Source: Adiantum capillus-veneris
Lineage: Eukaryota; Streptophyta; Polypodiopsida; Polypodiales; Pteridaceae
Direction of reading: 5' to 3'
Length of the DNA stretch: 64,000 nt
Assembly (NCBI GenBank): GCA_014529385.2
Contig: CM043971.1
Span: 58,518,209-58,582,208, forward strand
Shown here: in pieces, positions 44,411 through 56,574 of the stretch
Layout: the number at the start of each line of letters is the position of its first letter
Position numbering within the stretch: the stretch's first letter is position 1
Translations under genes and position numbers: made by a program
Notes under the pieces: generated by a model
What the model was told of the DNA's origin: nothing
Database searches by the model: none
What the model saw: the letters and a program-made list of their open reading frames with translations, nothing else

Positions 44411-45482
44411 AATTAAATTCCATACCTCCTCTCGAGCACGAGAATCCCATTTAAAACCAACTCATCACTAGAGGTAGGACAACAATTCGTAGCCACTAAG
44501 AGAACCGAGTCACGGTCGCCAATGAGTCCAGAGATGCACAAAGAAGGCTCATGCCATGCATGCACAACTCCCACTATAAACTGCAATCTCTCCCAAGCAT
44601 CTTGTTTAAAAGAAGAAATGGAGATGAGACATTACTGGAATGAGCTCGAACATCATCTTAACATTTTTGAAGTCACCCGTGATCATCAGTGCAAACCAAT
44701 TTTTCACTCCAAAATCTAACCACAATCCGCATCTTGAATAGCCTGCAAGGGCATAACCAATATGCAATATTGATAATCAGCTAGCCTTCTCACCTATGTC
44801 CTGTGATTGTGCACATACCAAACTTCTAAGTCAGTATGGCCCATATAAGGTATGCACACACCCCTACTCTGAAACATAGCTCAAATTGCTGCTCGCTTCC
44901 ACAAAGTATGAGGAGAACCCTATAAAAGCTTCCAACACCTGGTGGCGCGCGCGCGCACACACACACACACGCAATCTTAACACTTGAATTATAAATTTCT
45001 TATTACAGAATTCAACTTGCTTTAAGAAATCAGTTCAGACATCATTCCTTTGACCGTTGTTATGGCGTTCAAGCAACTCTACCATGCATCTTCAATCCAA
45101 GTATTGCTGCTCTTCTCACCTCTCCACATGAGACCGTGCTTTCTCATCCACCTTGTAAAGGGTGCAAGTTCATACCAAAATCTGCTCCCTTTTGGGGCCA
45201 ACCAGGGTAAGACATAGTGCAAGTAGATGTTAACAAATGCCAAAAATTTGAAGATGTGACAAAATCAAAGTCATATTGCTGCGAGGTCCCAACATGAATA
45301 CCATATGAGTATCCCGATAGATGTGTAGGTATCACTAGCCCATCGTTGGGGACCCACCGACAATGCTATATTTATAGTAACAACGACAATTACCCACACT
45401 CGTTAGGGCTCCTGGCGAGCATACATGAAGGCCGTCATGATTAATGGCTTCGAAAGTTTGACGTAAGAGGTTGTCCAATTTT
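44411..45482 (+). repeat. Long inverted repeat, inner part of left arm
   Basis: Mirrors 45685-46765 along its whole length with indels. Examples are AGTATGAGGAGAACCC near 44910 against GGGTTCTCCTCATACT near 46240, and TCACGGTCGCCAATGAGTCC against its complement near 46660. The spacer between the arms is only about 200 bp. Confidence 0.9.
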
Positions 45483-45689
45483 CTTTCTCCAAAGATAAAA
45501 CCTTGTACAGATCCATGAAGATCTTTTTGTCTTTGCACTCCAATTCCGGGCTACATGGGAGCAAAATTCAGTAATGCTCCGCTCATCTGAAAGAGAAAAT
45601 AAAGCTAGGTCTTCATCGTCATTGAAAGTAAGGGCCAGTGGTTGGAAACCCATGTAGAGCGAACTCGAGCTGACCTCTAGAGCGTACAA
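45144..45689 (-). pseudogene. Unknown gene fragment, left copy of an inverted duplicate
   Basis: I do not recognise the protein. On the minus strand it reads MYALEVSSSSLYMGFQPLAL, a frameshift near 45540, then KLDNLLRQTFEAINHDGLHV, CSPGALTSVGNCRCYYKYS, a stop, and IPTHLSGYSYGIHVGTSQQY. The right arm encodes the same segment on the plus strand (45690-46028), so the two copies point away from each other. Cys-rich phrases suggest a real ancestral protein, but no domain is evident. Confidence 0.5.
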
Positions 45690-46765
45690 TTGTATGACCT
45701 CTTACGTCAAACTTTCGAAGCCTTTAATAAAGACGGCCTTCTTGTATGCTCGCCAAGAGCCGTAAAGAGTGTGGGTAATCGTCATTGTTACTACAAATGC
45801 AACATTTTCAGTGGGTCCAACGGCAGGCCGGTGATACCTACACATCTATCAGGCTACTCATATGGAATTCATGTTGGGACCTTGAAGCAAAAAGACTTTA
45901 ATTTTTCCATATCTACAAATTCTCCGATATTTGTTAACATTTACTCGCACTATGTCTTATCTTGGTTGCCTCCAAAAGGAAGCATATTTTGGTATGGATA
46001 CAATCTTGCACCCTTTGAAAGGTGTTGAGAAAGGACCATCTCATGTGGAGAGGTAATAAGAGCAGCAGCACTTCGATTGAAGATGTAGGGCAGAGTTGCT
46101 TGAACGCCAAAACAACGATCAAAGGAATGCTGTTTGAACTGAAAAGCAGGCTGAATTATGTAACAAGTGATTTATAGTTCAAGTAATAAGATTGTGTGTG
46201 TGTGTATGTGCGCGCATGCCACTGTTGGAAGCTTTTGAAGGGTTCTCCTCATACTTTGTGGAAGTGAGCAACAATTTGAGCTATGTCTCCGAGTAGAGGT
46301 GTGTGCATATCTTATATGGCCATGCTGGCTTTGAAGTTTGGTACGTGCACAATCACAGGACATAGGTGAGAAGACTAGCTAATTATCAATATTGCATATT
46401 GGTTATGGCCTTGCAGATTTTTTGAAGAATTATGCTATTAAAGATACGGATTGTGGTTAGATTTTGGGGTGAGAAGTTGCGTTGCACTGCATTCTTGGAT
46501 GATCACGGGTGGCTTCAAGAATGTTAAGATGATGTTGGAGCTGAGTCCAGTAACATCTCATCACTATTTCTTGTTTTAAGCAGGATGCTTGGGGGAGGTT
46601 GCAGTTTAGAGTGGGACCTATGCATGCATGGCATGAGCCATCTTTGTGCATCTCTAGACTCATTGGCGACCGTGACTTGGTTCTCTTAGTGCCTACAGAT
46701 TGTTGTCTTGATGAACTGACTTTAAATGGGATTCGCCTTCTCGAGAAGAGTCCTGAGCTTTAATT
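45685..46765 (-). repeat. Long inverted repeat, inner part of right arm
   Basis: Mirror of 44411-45482. The match continues without break into 46766-47212, unlike the left arm, which is interrupted by the LINE insertion. Confidence 0.9.
45690..46028 (+). CDS. Unknown protein fragment, right copy (112 codons)
   Basis: Open frame YDLLRQTFEAFNKDGLLVCS, GNRHCYYKCNIFSGSNG, IPTHLSGYSYGIHVGTLKQK, ending YGYNLAPFERC. It parallels the broken left copy at 45144-45538. Keeping one frame where the other copy is broken suggests the ancestor was coding. No family recognised; it lacks the N-terminal part that the left copy has. Confidence 0.4.
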   Translation: MYDLLRQTFEAFNKDGLLVCSPRAVKSVGNRHCYYKCNIFSGSNGRPVIPTHLSGYSYGIHVGTLKQKDFNFSISTNSPIFVNIYSHYVLSWLPPKGSIFWYGYNLAPFERC

Positions 46766-47212
46766 GTGCAACTCATGATGGTAGTGAAAGAGGATTTGTG
46801 TCATAGCTTGCTAGTCTTGTTTCCTCATCATGATCAGTGGGAGGATGCTATAAGGTATTGATGCATCTTCTTGCCTTGGAGACAATGGCCCTACTACACA
46901 ATGTCTCTAAAGAGTATTGGTGGATTTTTTCACGAGCCTTTGCCTCGTTGTTTGTAGTATATCTTTGATACACAATCATAAGCCCTTCCTTTTGGCTTCT
47001 GGTGCTACTTGACATTTGAACTTGTGGCCATGCATTTTGGTGCTATTGGACACCTCGTGAACTTGTGGTCATTCTGTACTGATTTGCATTCCATTGTGGA
47101 ACCATCTGTCTGATGAAGTCTAGTCATTTGTCCTTCTGATTTCCTTCTGATTCTTGCCAGATTCTAGCTCTCAGTAGAAGAGTTCGTTTCGGAGTCTTTG
47201 AAAATGCATTCT
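46766..47212 (-). repeat. Long inverted repeat, outer part of right arm
   Basis: Reverse complement of 37548-38048. Similarity stops near 47212, which marks the outer end of the structure on this side. Confidence 0.85.
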
Positions 47213-47854
47213 CTCTACTTAGTCTCCTATGCCTAATTAGTGACCCATCAACTTGTGTGAGCATGTTCTTGGGCGTATACCCTTGAGCCACTACTCTTTA
47301 ACTAGGTTGGGATGCTAATCAACATTGGAATTCTCTAATTAAGCATTTAGGAACTTGCATTAGGCATTCATTTCTTGCATTTAGAAGTCTTTCTTAAACT
47401 CTACTTGCTCTCCTTCAAGTTCATAATCATAAAGCCACTTCTGTGTGGGTGTGCTTGATTAGAAGGGTGTGCTTTGCTTATTGCTTAATTACGAACCTTA
47501 ATCACTGTGTGTGCGCGCTTGAGAGCATCTAATGCTCAAAGTCCTTTTTTGGTGAGTGAAAAGCGTCAAATTTTTCAAACATCAAGTTCGAAGTCTTCAC
47601 ATCCTACAAGGCATGTGAGATAAACTCCCTACTTTAAGGGACTTTTTTTTGACTTTTTGGAAGAACGCACAAGGGCCTTGCCCACTTTTAAGCAGTCCAG
47701 CCAAGAGGATTTAAAGTGGGATCCCTACAAAGCTCGTCGTACAAATCTCTATAAGGATCAAGATTACTTCGCAAATGGAAAGGACGAGCAACCCCAGCGG
47801 CCAGGAGAGCTCTGCTTAGCGATGGCCTAGCTATAATTTAGCTCGCTAGCCCCC
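47213..47854. other. No gene seen
   Basis: AT-leaning sequence with only short frames. The last 150 bp may belong to the 5' part of the LINE that follows, since its ORF1 is clearly incomplete at the N-terminus. Confidence 0.5.
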
Positions 47855-48406
47855 TTGTGCTTGTTCAGGTGGAACAAATCTTTCAATCCGGAGGTCTCTG
47901 CTGCTAGAAATTACCTGGTATGGGTGGAATTGACCAATCTCCCCTTGCATCTCTATAGCCACCTTGATCCCATTGCTTGTCAGCTAGGCAAAGTGTTGGG
48001 AGGATACCCAAGGCCTGACTTCTATAGTCCAGCCTGGCATCCCCAAGTTCAGGTGGAGATGGACATCTCCAACCCTGACAAGCTTCCTCCCTCCATTGAA
48101 ATCCAGATTGATGACGGGGAAGTCTTTGACCAACCCATTGAATCTAAGTATTTGCTCGACACATGCTTCTTGTGTGGCAAGAGGGGTCATTTTGTGAGGG
48201 CATGCCCTCTTAAGCTCCCCCTGTTGCCCCCCCCCCCCCCCCCCCCCCCAAACCAATCCTCAAGCACCAATCGACCCGGCTCCCCAAAACCTAGAACCAT
48301 GCCAGTGTGGTCCAGGCCCCACCAAGACACTCGGGCAACAACAAAAACAAGAGAGTTACTAAATGAAGGTTCTGTCTTGGAACGTAAAGGGTCTCTCAGA
48401 CCGTAA
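47855..48406 (+). pseudogene. Plant L1-like LINE ORF1 (zinc-knuckle type), N-terminus lost
   Basis: Reads FRWNKSFNPEVSAARNYLVW, VELTNLPLHLYSHLDPIA, IDDGEVFDQPIESKYLLD, then the CCHC knuckle CFLCGKRGHFVRACP (about 48162-48208). This is the DUF4283-to-zf-CCHC_4 arrangement of plant L1 ORF1. A run of 23 C residues (48227-48249) after the knuckle encodes polyproline. ORF2 starts in another frame at 48363, overlapping by 44 bp. The frame opens at an internal Met, so the true N-terminus lay upstream. Confidence 0.8.
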
Positions 48407-49066
48407 CAAAGTGAAGAGGATAACTTCCAGGGTTAGAAGTAATCCCTCTGACTTCCTAGTTCTTCAGGATGTCAAGACTATCGGGCAAGACCTGGCTATA
48501 GCACTGGAGGCGATTTCAAGTAAGCATTACTAGCTCCAAGACACCCACTCCCATGGTTCAGGAGGTTGCGTCTTGGGTGTTCCTGAAGAGTACAAGAGAT
48601 CCAACATTGCTCCTCTTTCTGGCCATAACTGGTGTTTTGCCTTACTTCCCCATCTAGTCAATGCAAGACTGGTAGGGATTTACACAGGAGGCTCTATGTC
48701 TGACTGTACCAAAATTTTGCCACTCTCCAAGAACCCCTGATCTTAATCGGGGACTTCAACATGGTAGAGTCTTTGGAGGACAGGTTTCTCACCAAAGGCA
48801 TAACTGTTAGAGGGGCTAAACAGGCCGCTTGGGAGTCCCTCAAACTTGAGTATCACTTGTGGGATGCTGGGACTACAAGACAATTTACCTGGCAAAATTA
48901 CGATAAAGGTGATCTTGCAAGGAAAGCTCTCTTGGACAGGTGTTATTTGGATGTCTCCACCGCCAACTCATTCTCAATAGTTGTGCGCTTTGTCGCACGA
49001 GTCGGAGGCTGGGAACTTGCCAAAACACCATGTGCGAGCCACAAGTGGCTGCAAGCATGCAGCTAG
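48363..49066 (+). pseudogene. Plant L1-like LINE ORF2, endonuclease only
   Basis: From ATG 48363 the plus strand reads MKVLSWNVKGLSDRNKVKRI, then FLVLQDVKT, one stop near 48531, SGGCVLGVPEEY, and after a frame change LIGDFNMVESLEDRF (about 48740-48785), then FTWQNY. These are the start and middle motifs of an APE-type endonuclease. Similarity ends about 49000 and no reverse transcriptase follows, so the 3' two thirds of the element are missing. Confidence 0.8.
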
Positions 49067-49555
49067 GCAATCCTAGCAAGCTCAAAGGGGCAATGATGTG
49101 TCACTCACTGCTTAATGCTTCCGTTGTGAAGGATCCTGTGCCGCGAAGAAGAAAGAGCCGCTGATGCCGCCGTGCTCAACCGTCTTGCCGCCGCCGATGA
49201 CGTCGCAATGCTAGATCACACACACACACATACTCTCTCTCTCTCTCTCCCTCTCTTGAGCATACACACACACACACACACACACCCGTGAGTACACGAA
49301 GGAGAAGAAGATAGAGGTAGAGCAAGAGCACTTCTTAGCATGCACCTCAAAGAATGAGGATTTCAGGTCAAAATGGACCTGACCTTTTATAAGAGTCTGA
49401 CCCATTCACACATGGGCGCCCACAATGGCCGGTCATAGTAAAATTCATGTAAAAATGGGATAAGTGGTGCGCCTCTCATCAGCGATCACCTACACACCTA
49501 TTGGACCGACAAGCCCCGTCCATGACTCAAATAAACGATAAGGCGTCCATCGAAG
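49067..49555. other. No gene; (AC)n and (CT)n microsatellites
   Basis: AC runs at about 49216-49230 and 49262-49285 enclose a CT run. The 64-codon minus frame over them is an artefact. Confidence 0.7.
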
Positions 49556-50358
49556 GTTCTCCAAGTTACGACACAAACACCATATATGCTCCTACTTCTT
49601 GAGTCAAAATCTCTTCCAATTGAGGTGGCATGGAAAGGGTTGTGGAGTAGATGATAAAGATGCATCAAAACCCCTCACATCGACTTCCCACAATTGCATG
49701 GGAAGCAAGTAAAAAAGTTCAAAAGACGCATAAAAGCAAGATCTTGAGCACGGGATGGATGCAAGACATAAATAAGTGGTTTGGGAGATGGGATGCATTA
49801 CACTTGCTACATGATGCTTCAATTGACTCCCAAGTGAATGAAGCTTTTCTACAATGCCAATGTATTACGCTTGGGAGAAATCCGGTGGGTCACGCTTCAT
49901 ACATTACACCACCCATATCGTCCCCAACTACAAAACCATTTTCTTTGCTGAAAGAGGAAACCGTACTCACACTTACATGCTTGAGCTTATCCCCTTGTCG
50001 GTGATACGCTCTATCGCAACCATTCGGCTTAACTTTCATTCCCTTCAACGCGAGACTAGGCATTGGGGCAATGAAGAAGAGTCAAATCGACTGTGCACAT
50101 TATGGTCACTGTAAGTTCGAACACTACTAGAGTGCTCAACTTTTGGTCGCATCCGAACTTACTTCTCTCACATTTTCAGCCATGACTTAGACCTACACAC
50201 TTTCCTCTCCCAACCACAATGTGGGCTCTTCATTGTGACTCTCGTCCCCATAATTTTTGAGCATCCAGAGTCACTCATCAGCCATAGACATACTACATCA
50301 CATGTAACTTTGGTCCATAGGTCATATTTGACCTCCGAGGACGATAATAAAATCTATC
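49556..50358 (+). mobile_element. 5'-truncated LINE copy (3' end only)
   Basis: Matches 55536-56370 nearly throughout: NPSHRLPTIAWEASK, STGWMQDINKWFGRWDALHL, HDASIDSQVNEAFLQCQCIT (the C-terminal end of ORF2), then the shared 3' untranslated sequence ending GATAATAAAATCTATC and a TC run. The start at 49556 is abrupt, typical of incomplete target-primed reverse transcription. One frameshift relative to the longer copy lies near 49870. Confidence 0.85.
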
Positions 50359-50380
50359 TCTCTCTCTCTCTCTCTTCCTC

Positions 50381-50427
<47 letters not shown>

Positions 50428-50469
50428 ATCTATCTCTCTTTTCCTCTCCCTCTATCTATTTATCTCTCT

Positions 50470-50526
<57 letters not shown>
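50359..50526. repeat. (TC)n with interruptions, LINE tail
   Basis: About 165 bp of TC-rich repeats directly continuing the LINE 3' end. Confidence 0.9.
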
Positions 50527-50530
<4 letters not shown>

Positions 50531-50689
50531 CCAATCCATTAATCTTCATCAAAAGCTCCTCGAAGAAGCGACCGATTGCTACATACCTTGATAGATCAAA
50601 GTTGGGTTCTCTTTGAGGCTTAGGTCACACAGTAAGGCCTGTAGCCGTACACGAAGGCTACCGACTAAAGAAAGGCCATCATAGCCAAA

Positions 50690-51419
50690 CTTGTCTTTTG
50701 GTACCTGATCTCCCGCACAAGCAAGAGATTTCTAGTAGTGGCAGATGCGGCAAAGAAGGACTCTGCCGCTCGACAAGAAGCAAAGATTACAGATTTGGAG
50801 GCTAAGGTGAAAGAACTCATCAAGGAGAACATAAAACTGAAGGAACGCTTGGATAAAATTGAGGAAGGGAAAGAAGCAGAGAGCTAACCTCTGCTTGCAA
50901 AAGCACAGGAAGTTAAATCCTCTCTCATTGAGAGTGCCATAGAAGTCTAAAAGGATGCGCAAGAGGCAACTTATGAAGAGATTGACACCAAGATACAAGC
51001 GGCTCTACAAGAGTGCCGACTACAAGAATCTCTTGGCCTCAAGGTCCTTGGGGGACTCCACCCACCATGGTGCAGTGACGAAGACACCCTTGAAGAAGTC
51101 ATCACTAAATTAAAGTTTTCAACGAGTTCAGATCAAGCCTAAAATTGTTTGTTGGATCAATGACACACATAGGCTTGTGCCACCCAAGCACTATATCCTC
51201 ACTTTTAAGAACAACGAGGAGTGGACCAAGTTGCTACGTCAATCGTGATTCTTGAAGGAAACAAAGCTTTGGATTGCCAAAGAATTAATCACCATGCAAC
51301 TCAAGATGAAAGCAAGCGAACTCAAGAGGATATATGAAGCTCGCAAGCAAGGTAAATGGGTAGTTCCTCACTTGAGCCCCCTTAGGGATTTTGTTCTTTT
51401 CTTCCATGGTTTTGATTGA
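50690..51419 (+). pseudogene. LINE ORF1-like relic (coiled coil plus ORF1p C-terminus)
   Basis: Plus-strand frames read AARQEAKITDLEAKVKELIK, ENIKLKERLDKIEEGKEA (a strong heptad-type coiled coil, about 50760-50885). After stops come KIVCWINDTHRLVPPKHYIL, FKNNEEWTKLL and LKETKLWIAKELITMQLKMK, then ELKRIYEARKQGKW and a stop at 51417. This is the layout of an L1-type ORF1 protein with its RNA-binding C-terminal domain. No ORF2 follows. Instead a LINE 3' terminus begins about 65 bp later (51484). Confidence 0.7.
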
Positions 51420-51483
51420 CCCTCAGTCCTTAACTGATATGCATCAAATGTCCTCACGTATGTAGAGTGACCGTTATGCTTTA

Positions 51484-52016
<533 letters not shown>

Positions 52017-52242
52017 GTGCAGCCGTTTTTGACCTAACAGATATCAATTCACTCTTTTGATCACAACTTCTTCATCCAAACTCCGATTTGTGTAATTTAA
52101 AGCTTCAATCGAAGAGCACGACGCCCTTTATGCATTGATGTAAAGACATAAATTTTCAGAGTTATGGAAGGCATTTTTGAAGCAACATTTTTTAAGTGAA
52201 CATGTTCAAGGAAGTTGACTCTCATCTCTTATTTTATATAAA

Positions 52243-53025
52243 ATGTCTTCTGACACTCATAAGGGTTCTTCTTCTTCAACAAGGTTTACAACCATTGTAG
52301 AAAATGATCCAAAATCTTCTAAGTGTGGAGATAGCAACACAACCACTCAACCAACGACATCAAAAACCATGATCATGGCATACTTGGTATCGTTGCAAGA
52401 GACCGTAAACAAAAAAGGTGAAGACTTACGGGCACTTGCAATGGAGAATGGTACGCTAAGGGTTCTTGTGGTTGAGAATGAGAATATCCAGAGGATACTT
52501 AATGATGCAACTTGTAGAGGAAGTTAAGGATGTAAACGCTCTCTTGCGTCCTTGAATGCTTTGAAGGAGCGTATGAGCAAAGTAGAGCATGACCATGTAT
52601 TGAAAGAGGAGAAAATCGACATCATGAGCCGGGATGTATACAACATGAAAAATATATACACAAACAAGTCTTGGACTGATGTATGTGGTAGCAATGTGGT
52701 TTCTACTTCCTCCCTCATGCAAGCTATGGCTCAAACAAATAATGTTGAAAATGTGGATGTGGAGGAGTTGAAGGAAAGGGAGCGACGTTCCAAGAACATT
52801 GTTATTCATAGAATTCTTGAAAAGAAGTTAGAGACGCCTTCTTCTCTTGCCATAGTTATGGAACACTTCTCCAAAACCCACTTTGGCATGTCCGGAGTTA
52901 TGGTCTATGGAGCACATAGAGTGCATAAGCAAGGAGCTCCTCGCTTGGGAGAATGGCCAATTGTATGCACCATGCTAGATGAGACCAAACGAAGTTTATC
53001 CTTGATAATAGCTAGATCTATTTGA
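52243..53025 (+). pseudogene. LINE ORF1 of the long copy
   Basis: The first part (MSSDTHKGSSSSTRF, to 52527) is Ser/Thr-rich with a heptad-like stretch (LVSLQETVNKKGEDLRALAM). After one frameshift the second (52552-53025) has a coiled coil (KERMSKVEHDHVLKEEKIDI) and an ORF1p-type RNA-binding part (KERERRSKNIVIHRILEKKL, then MVYGAHRVHKQG). The final ORF1 stretch continues past a stop to about 53150. It would bind LINE RNA. Its sequence differs clearly from the ORF1 at 41969-42817. Confidence 0.75.
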
Positions 53026-53161
53026 GGGTTTTGTATGTGAAGATCGCACTATTAAGCAACAAAATATGGCATATGAGGAGAGGAATAAGAAAAGCAAGGA
53101 GATCTCTTACGAAAAAAATGTGTCCAAGGAGGAGGCAAGCCCCTCGAGCAAATAGGAATGC

Positions 53162-54061
53162 GTGACCTATGAGGCCGAGTTACAATTGAAAATATGCTTT
53201 TGGAATTGTAATGGATACCCATGGAATCCGAGGGTTGGCATTGATGAACTTACAAGCAAAGCCGATGTTCTACTTATTATTGAAACTTGGGAGCATGATA
53301 CACAAAAGATTAACAGCTTGGAGGATTACAATATACATTTGTTTTGATATGGTCAAAGAATCTCAAATAACAAAGAGGGCAAGGAGGGGTATCATGTATG
53401 GTTAAGAAAGAATTTTTCAAAGATGAAGGTGATGTTATTGTATTTGGGGATATGAATTCTCGCACAAAAACATTGCAATATGATACTTAACTATTTGACA
53501 TGCCATATTTCAAGGGAGTTGAAGGAAGTTCACTTGTATGATCATACTTCAATGGATGAGAAAGAGCCGGATCACTGTGGAAAGTTACTTTTACACATGT
53601 GTGATAGCACGGGTATGCTCATTACCAATGGTGTATCTTTGTCGAGTGGAACCAATGGATTTACATGTAGAAAATATAATGGGGATAGTATGATTGACTA
53701 TATGCTACTCTCTGAAGCCATCATGTATTGCATGAAGAGTGTTATGTTTGGCCAATGGACCCCGGAATCAGACCATTGGACCTTCTGTATTGACCTTACA
53801 TGTGGAGAAGAAACTAAGCATGATAATCTCAGCCAAAGAGAAGAGAAAACACCAATGTACATGGAAATGGTTGAGCAAAAGTTATGGATGACAAAGCTTC
53901 AATATGACGCACCATTGGAAACTACATGGGAAGATTTCAAGAAAGTTAATTGTTCTTGTACCGAAGAATGCTTTGCTATAAAGCATGTCCATGGTATCAA
54001 CAAACATAGATCACACAAAAGTGGTTTGATAAAGAATGTCAAGATGCTTGAAAGTCCTTGA
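53162..54061 (+). pseudogene. LINE ORF2 endonuclease domain of the long copy
   Basis: KICFWNCNGYPWNPRVGIDE and VLLIIETWEH (53185-53300) are the opening motifs. After a gap with stops come GTNGFTCRKYNGDSMIDYML (about 53650-53710) and ESDHWTF (about 53770), the C-terminal motifs with the Asp-His pair. The central Gly-Asp-x-Asn survives only as VFGDMNS in another frame (about 53440). At least three frame interruptions make it inactive. Confidence 0.8.
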
Positions 54062-54589
54062 TAAACCTTGATGCAACTATGAACAAAGGCAACTATCAAA
54101 GTTATTTGCAAACATACAAGGCATTGATTCAAAAGAAGAGAAGAAGATGAGAAGTAAAGCAACAATTTTTTTAAGTCCAAAAAAAGGCACGTGCATGTGG
54201 AAGATTGCCAAGCAGGTTAAGAATTTTGGTAACTTGAGTCTTGTGGATATGTACACACATTGTAGGCAACTATATGAGCAACCAAACGATAAAAAAATGT
54301 CATTTAACGGTTCACTCCTATGTATGCCCTCTTTTTTTTTCTATTTAGGATGTATGCGGTGGACTTGAAAAGTTGACCAGTCGCAAAGGGAGAGATCTTC
54401 AAGATATCAAGCCAGAGATGATTAAATGGATGGGAGATTTTACACATGAGTGAATGTGTGATATTTTCAACTTTGCACTTCAATATGATATACCTTATAA
54501 TTGGAGTACTAATTGAGTCTAGCCTTTGTATAAGGGAGGGGATGTAAAAAATGTAAACAACTACCGGACTATAATGATTGGGTCTCTTA

Positions 54590-56123
54590 CAAAATAGTTG
54601 TTTCGGTGCATAATGGAGATGAAATTGAGTGATTGGGCTGAGGAGAACGACAAGCTTGCTTAAGGACAAGCGGGTTTTCGTCAAGGCCATAGCAATTGAT
54701 CATCTTGTCACTCTTCGTGCTCTTATGGAGTAAAGTAGGTTGAAAGGCAAGTGATTGTATTGTTGTTTTGTGGACTTTAAGAAAGCATTTGATATGATTC
54801 CAGGTAACAATTTGTGGAGAAGGATAGAAGAACTCCAAGTGCCAAGTGAGATTATGCTTACGGTTTCTCAAATCTATGAGCAGGTGATGTGTCAATTGTG
54901 CATGTGAAGAGAAATTCTAGAAATTTTTGTAAGCACTATTGGGGTTAAACAAGAATGTCCGTTGTCACCAATTCTCTTTGGTCTATGCATTGATCAATTG
55001 AACAAATGGTACTTGACTTTATGCAAGAAAAAGGCAATGAAGAGGTCACTATTTACAATGCGATAATCATGCTTTTGTTGTATGCGGATGATATAGTGCT
55101 TCTAGCATACAATTTAGAAGATGCACAAAAGCTTATGGTTGTCCTTGAGAACTTTTGCTTGCATAGTTAGCTGATTGGGAATGAATCCAAAACAAAGGTT
55201 ATGCTTGTGAAAACCAACCATAAGGGGAAGCCATGCATTGTGTACAACAATAAGACACTTGAAGTTATTGAGAGCTAGTACCTTGGCCTTGAGGTTCTGA
55301 CCAATCGCAAGTTGCATGAATGTGCTATGCGTCGTTTGAAAGCAGAAAAGAGAGCATACTATGTATTTTAGAACATATGTAATGCGGAAAACATCAAGTT
55401 TTGGGTTCTCAAGAAGTACCTTTTTGATACATTGGTGACAACGGTTCTTCTTTATGGAGTTGAAGTGTGGGTGGGAGCATCTAAAAGTCTACTTGGGAAG
55501 AGTTTGAGAATGTTCAAAAGCGTTTTTTTACAAGCTTTCTCCAAGTTAAGACACAAACACCATATATGCTCCTACTTCTATATGCTCCTACTTCTTGAGT
55601 CGGGATCTCTTCAATTGAGGTTATGGGGATGGAAAGGATTGTGGAGTACATGATAAAGATGCGTAAAAACCCCTCACATCGACTTCCTACAATTGCATGG
55701 GAAGCAAGCAAAATAGTTCAAAAGACGCATAAAAGCAAGATCTTGAGCACGGGATGGGTGCAAGATATAAACAAGTGGTTTGGGAGATGGGATGCATTAC
55801 ACTTGCTACATGATGCCTCAATTGAATCGCAAATAAATGAAGATTTTCTACAATGTCAATGTATTACGGCTTGGGAGGAATGCGGTGGGTCACGCTTCAT
55901 ACATTACACAACCCATATTACCCTCAACTACAAAACCATGTTCTTCGATGAAAGGAGAAACCATACTCACACTTACATGCTTGAGCCTATCCCCTTGTCA
56001 GTGATACATATTATTGTAGCCATTCGGCTTAGCTTCCAGTCACTTCGATGTGAGACAGGGCGTTGGGGAAATGGAGAAGAGACAAATAGACTGTGCACAT
56101 TATGCTCACTGCAACTTCGATAG
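54590..56123 (+). pseudogene. LINE ORF2 reverse transcriptase and C-terminal region
   Basis: In alternating frames: AGQAGFRQGHSN-like (about 54665), CFVDFKKAFDMIPGNNL (about 54760), IGVKQECPLSPILFGLCIDQ (about 54940), LLYADDIVLLA (about 55075, catalytic YADD kept), then a YLGLEV-type motif (about 55285) and the intact C-terminal frame 55623-56123 (RLPTIAWEASKIVQKTHKSK, NKWFGRWDALHLLHDAS). Copies the LINE RNA at the nicked target in live elements. Stops throughout. Confidence 0.8.
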
Positions 56124-56506
56124 TCTGAGTACCACATACTACTAGATGCTCAACTTTTGATCACATTCAACTTGCTTCCCTCACATTTTTAGCCATGACT
56201 TAGACCTACACACTTTTCTCTCCCGACCACAATGTGGACTCTCCATTACGACTCTCATCACCACATTTTTTTGGAGCATCGAGAGTTGCTCATCAGCCAC
56301 ACACATATTACATCACATGTAACTTAGTCTTATAGGTCATATTTGATCTCCGAGGACGATAAAAAAATCTATCTATCTCTCTCTCTCTCTTCTCCCTCTC
56401 TCTCTCTAATAGATATATCTATGTATACTCATTTTTCTCTCTTTCTTTCTTTAATTCTATTTCTCTCCCTGTCTTTCTCTCTCTAATGTATATCTATTTA
56501 TACCTA

Positions 56507-56570
<64 letters not shown>
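56124..56570. repeat. LINE 3' untranslated end running into (TC)n
   Basis: The 3' end (ACATCACATGTAAC ... GACGATAAAAAAATCTATC) stops at about 56370. TC/TATC-rich sequence follows to 56570, with a pure TC run at 56511-56570. Confidence 0.85.

Positions 56571-56574
<4 letters not shown>

Larger units (their letters stand above)
52225..56370 (+). mobile_element. Near-complete but decayed LINE copy
   Basis: On the plus strand it contains ORF1 (52243-53025), endonuclease (53162-54061), reverse transcriptase (about 54590-55310), ORF2 C-terminal region (to 56123) and the shared 3' terminus running into a TC microsatellite. It is the longest copy of the family also seen at 49556-50358 and 51484-51540. 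Frequent stops and frame changes show it is inactive. No target duplication was identified. Confidence 0.85.
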
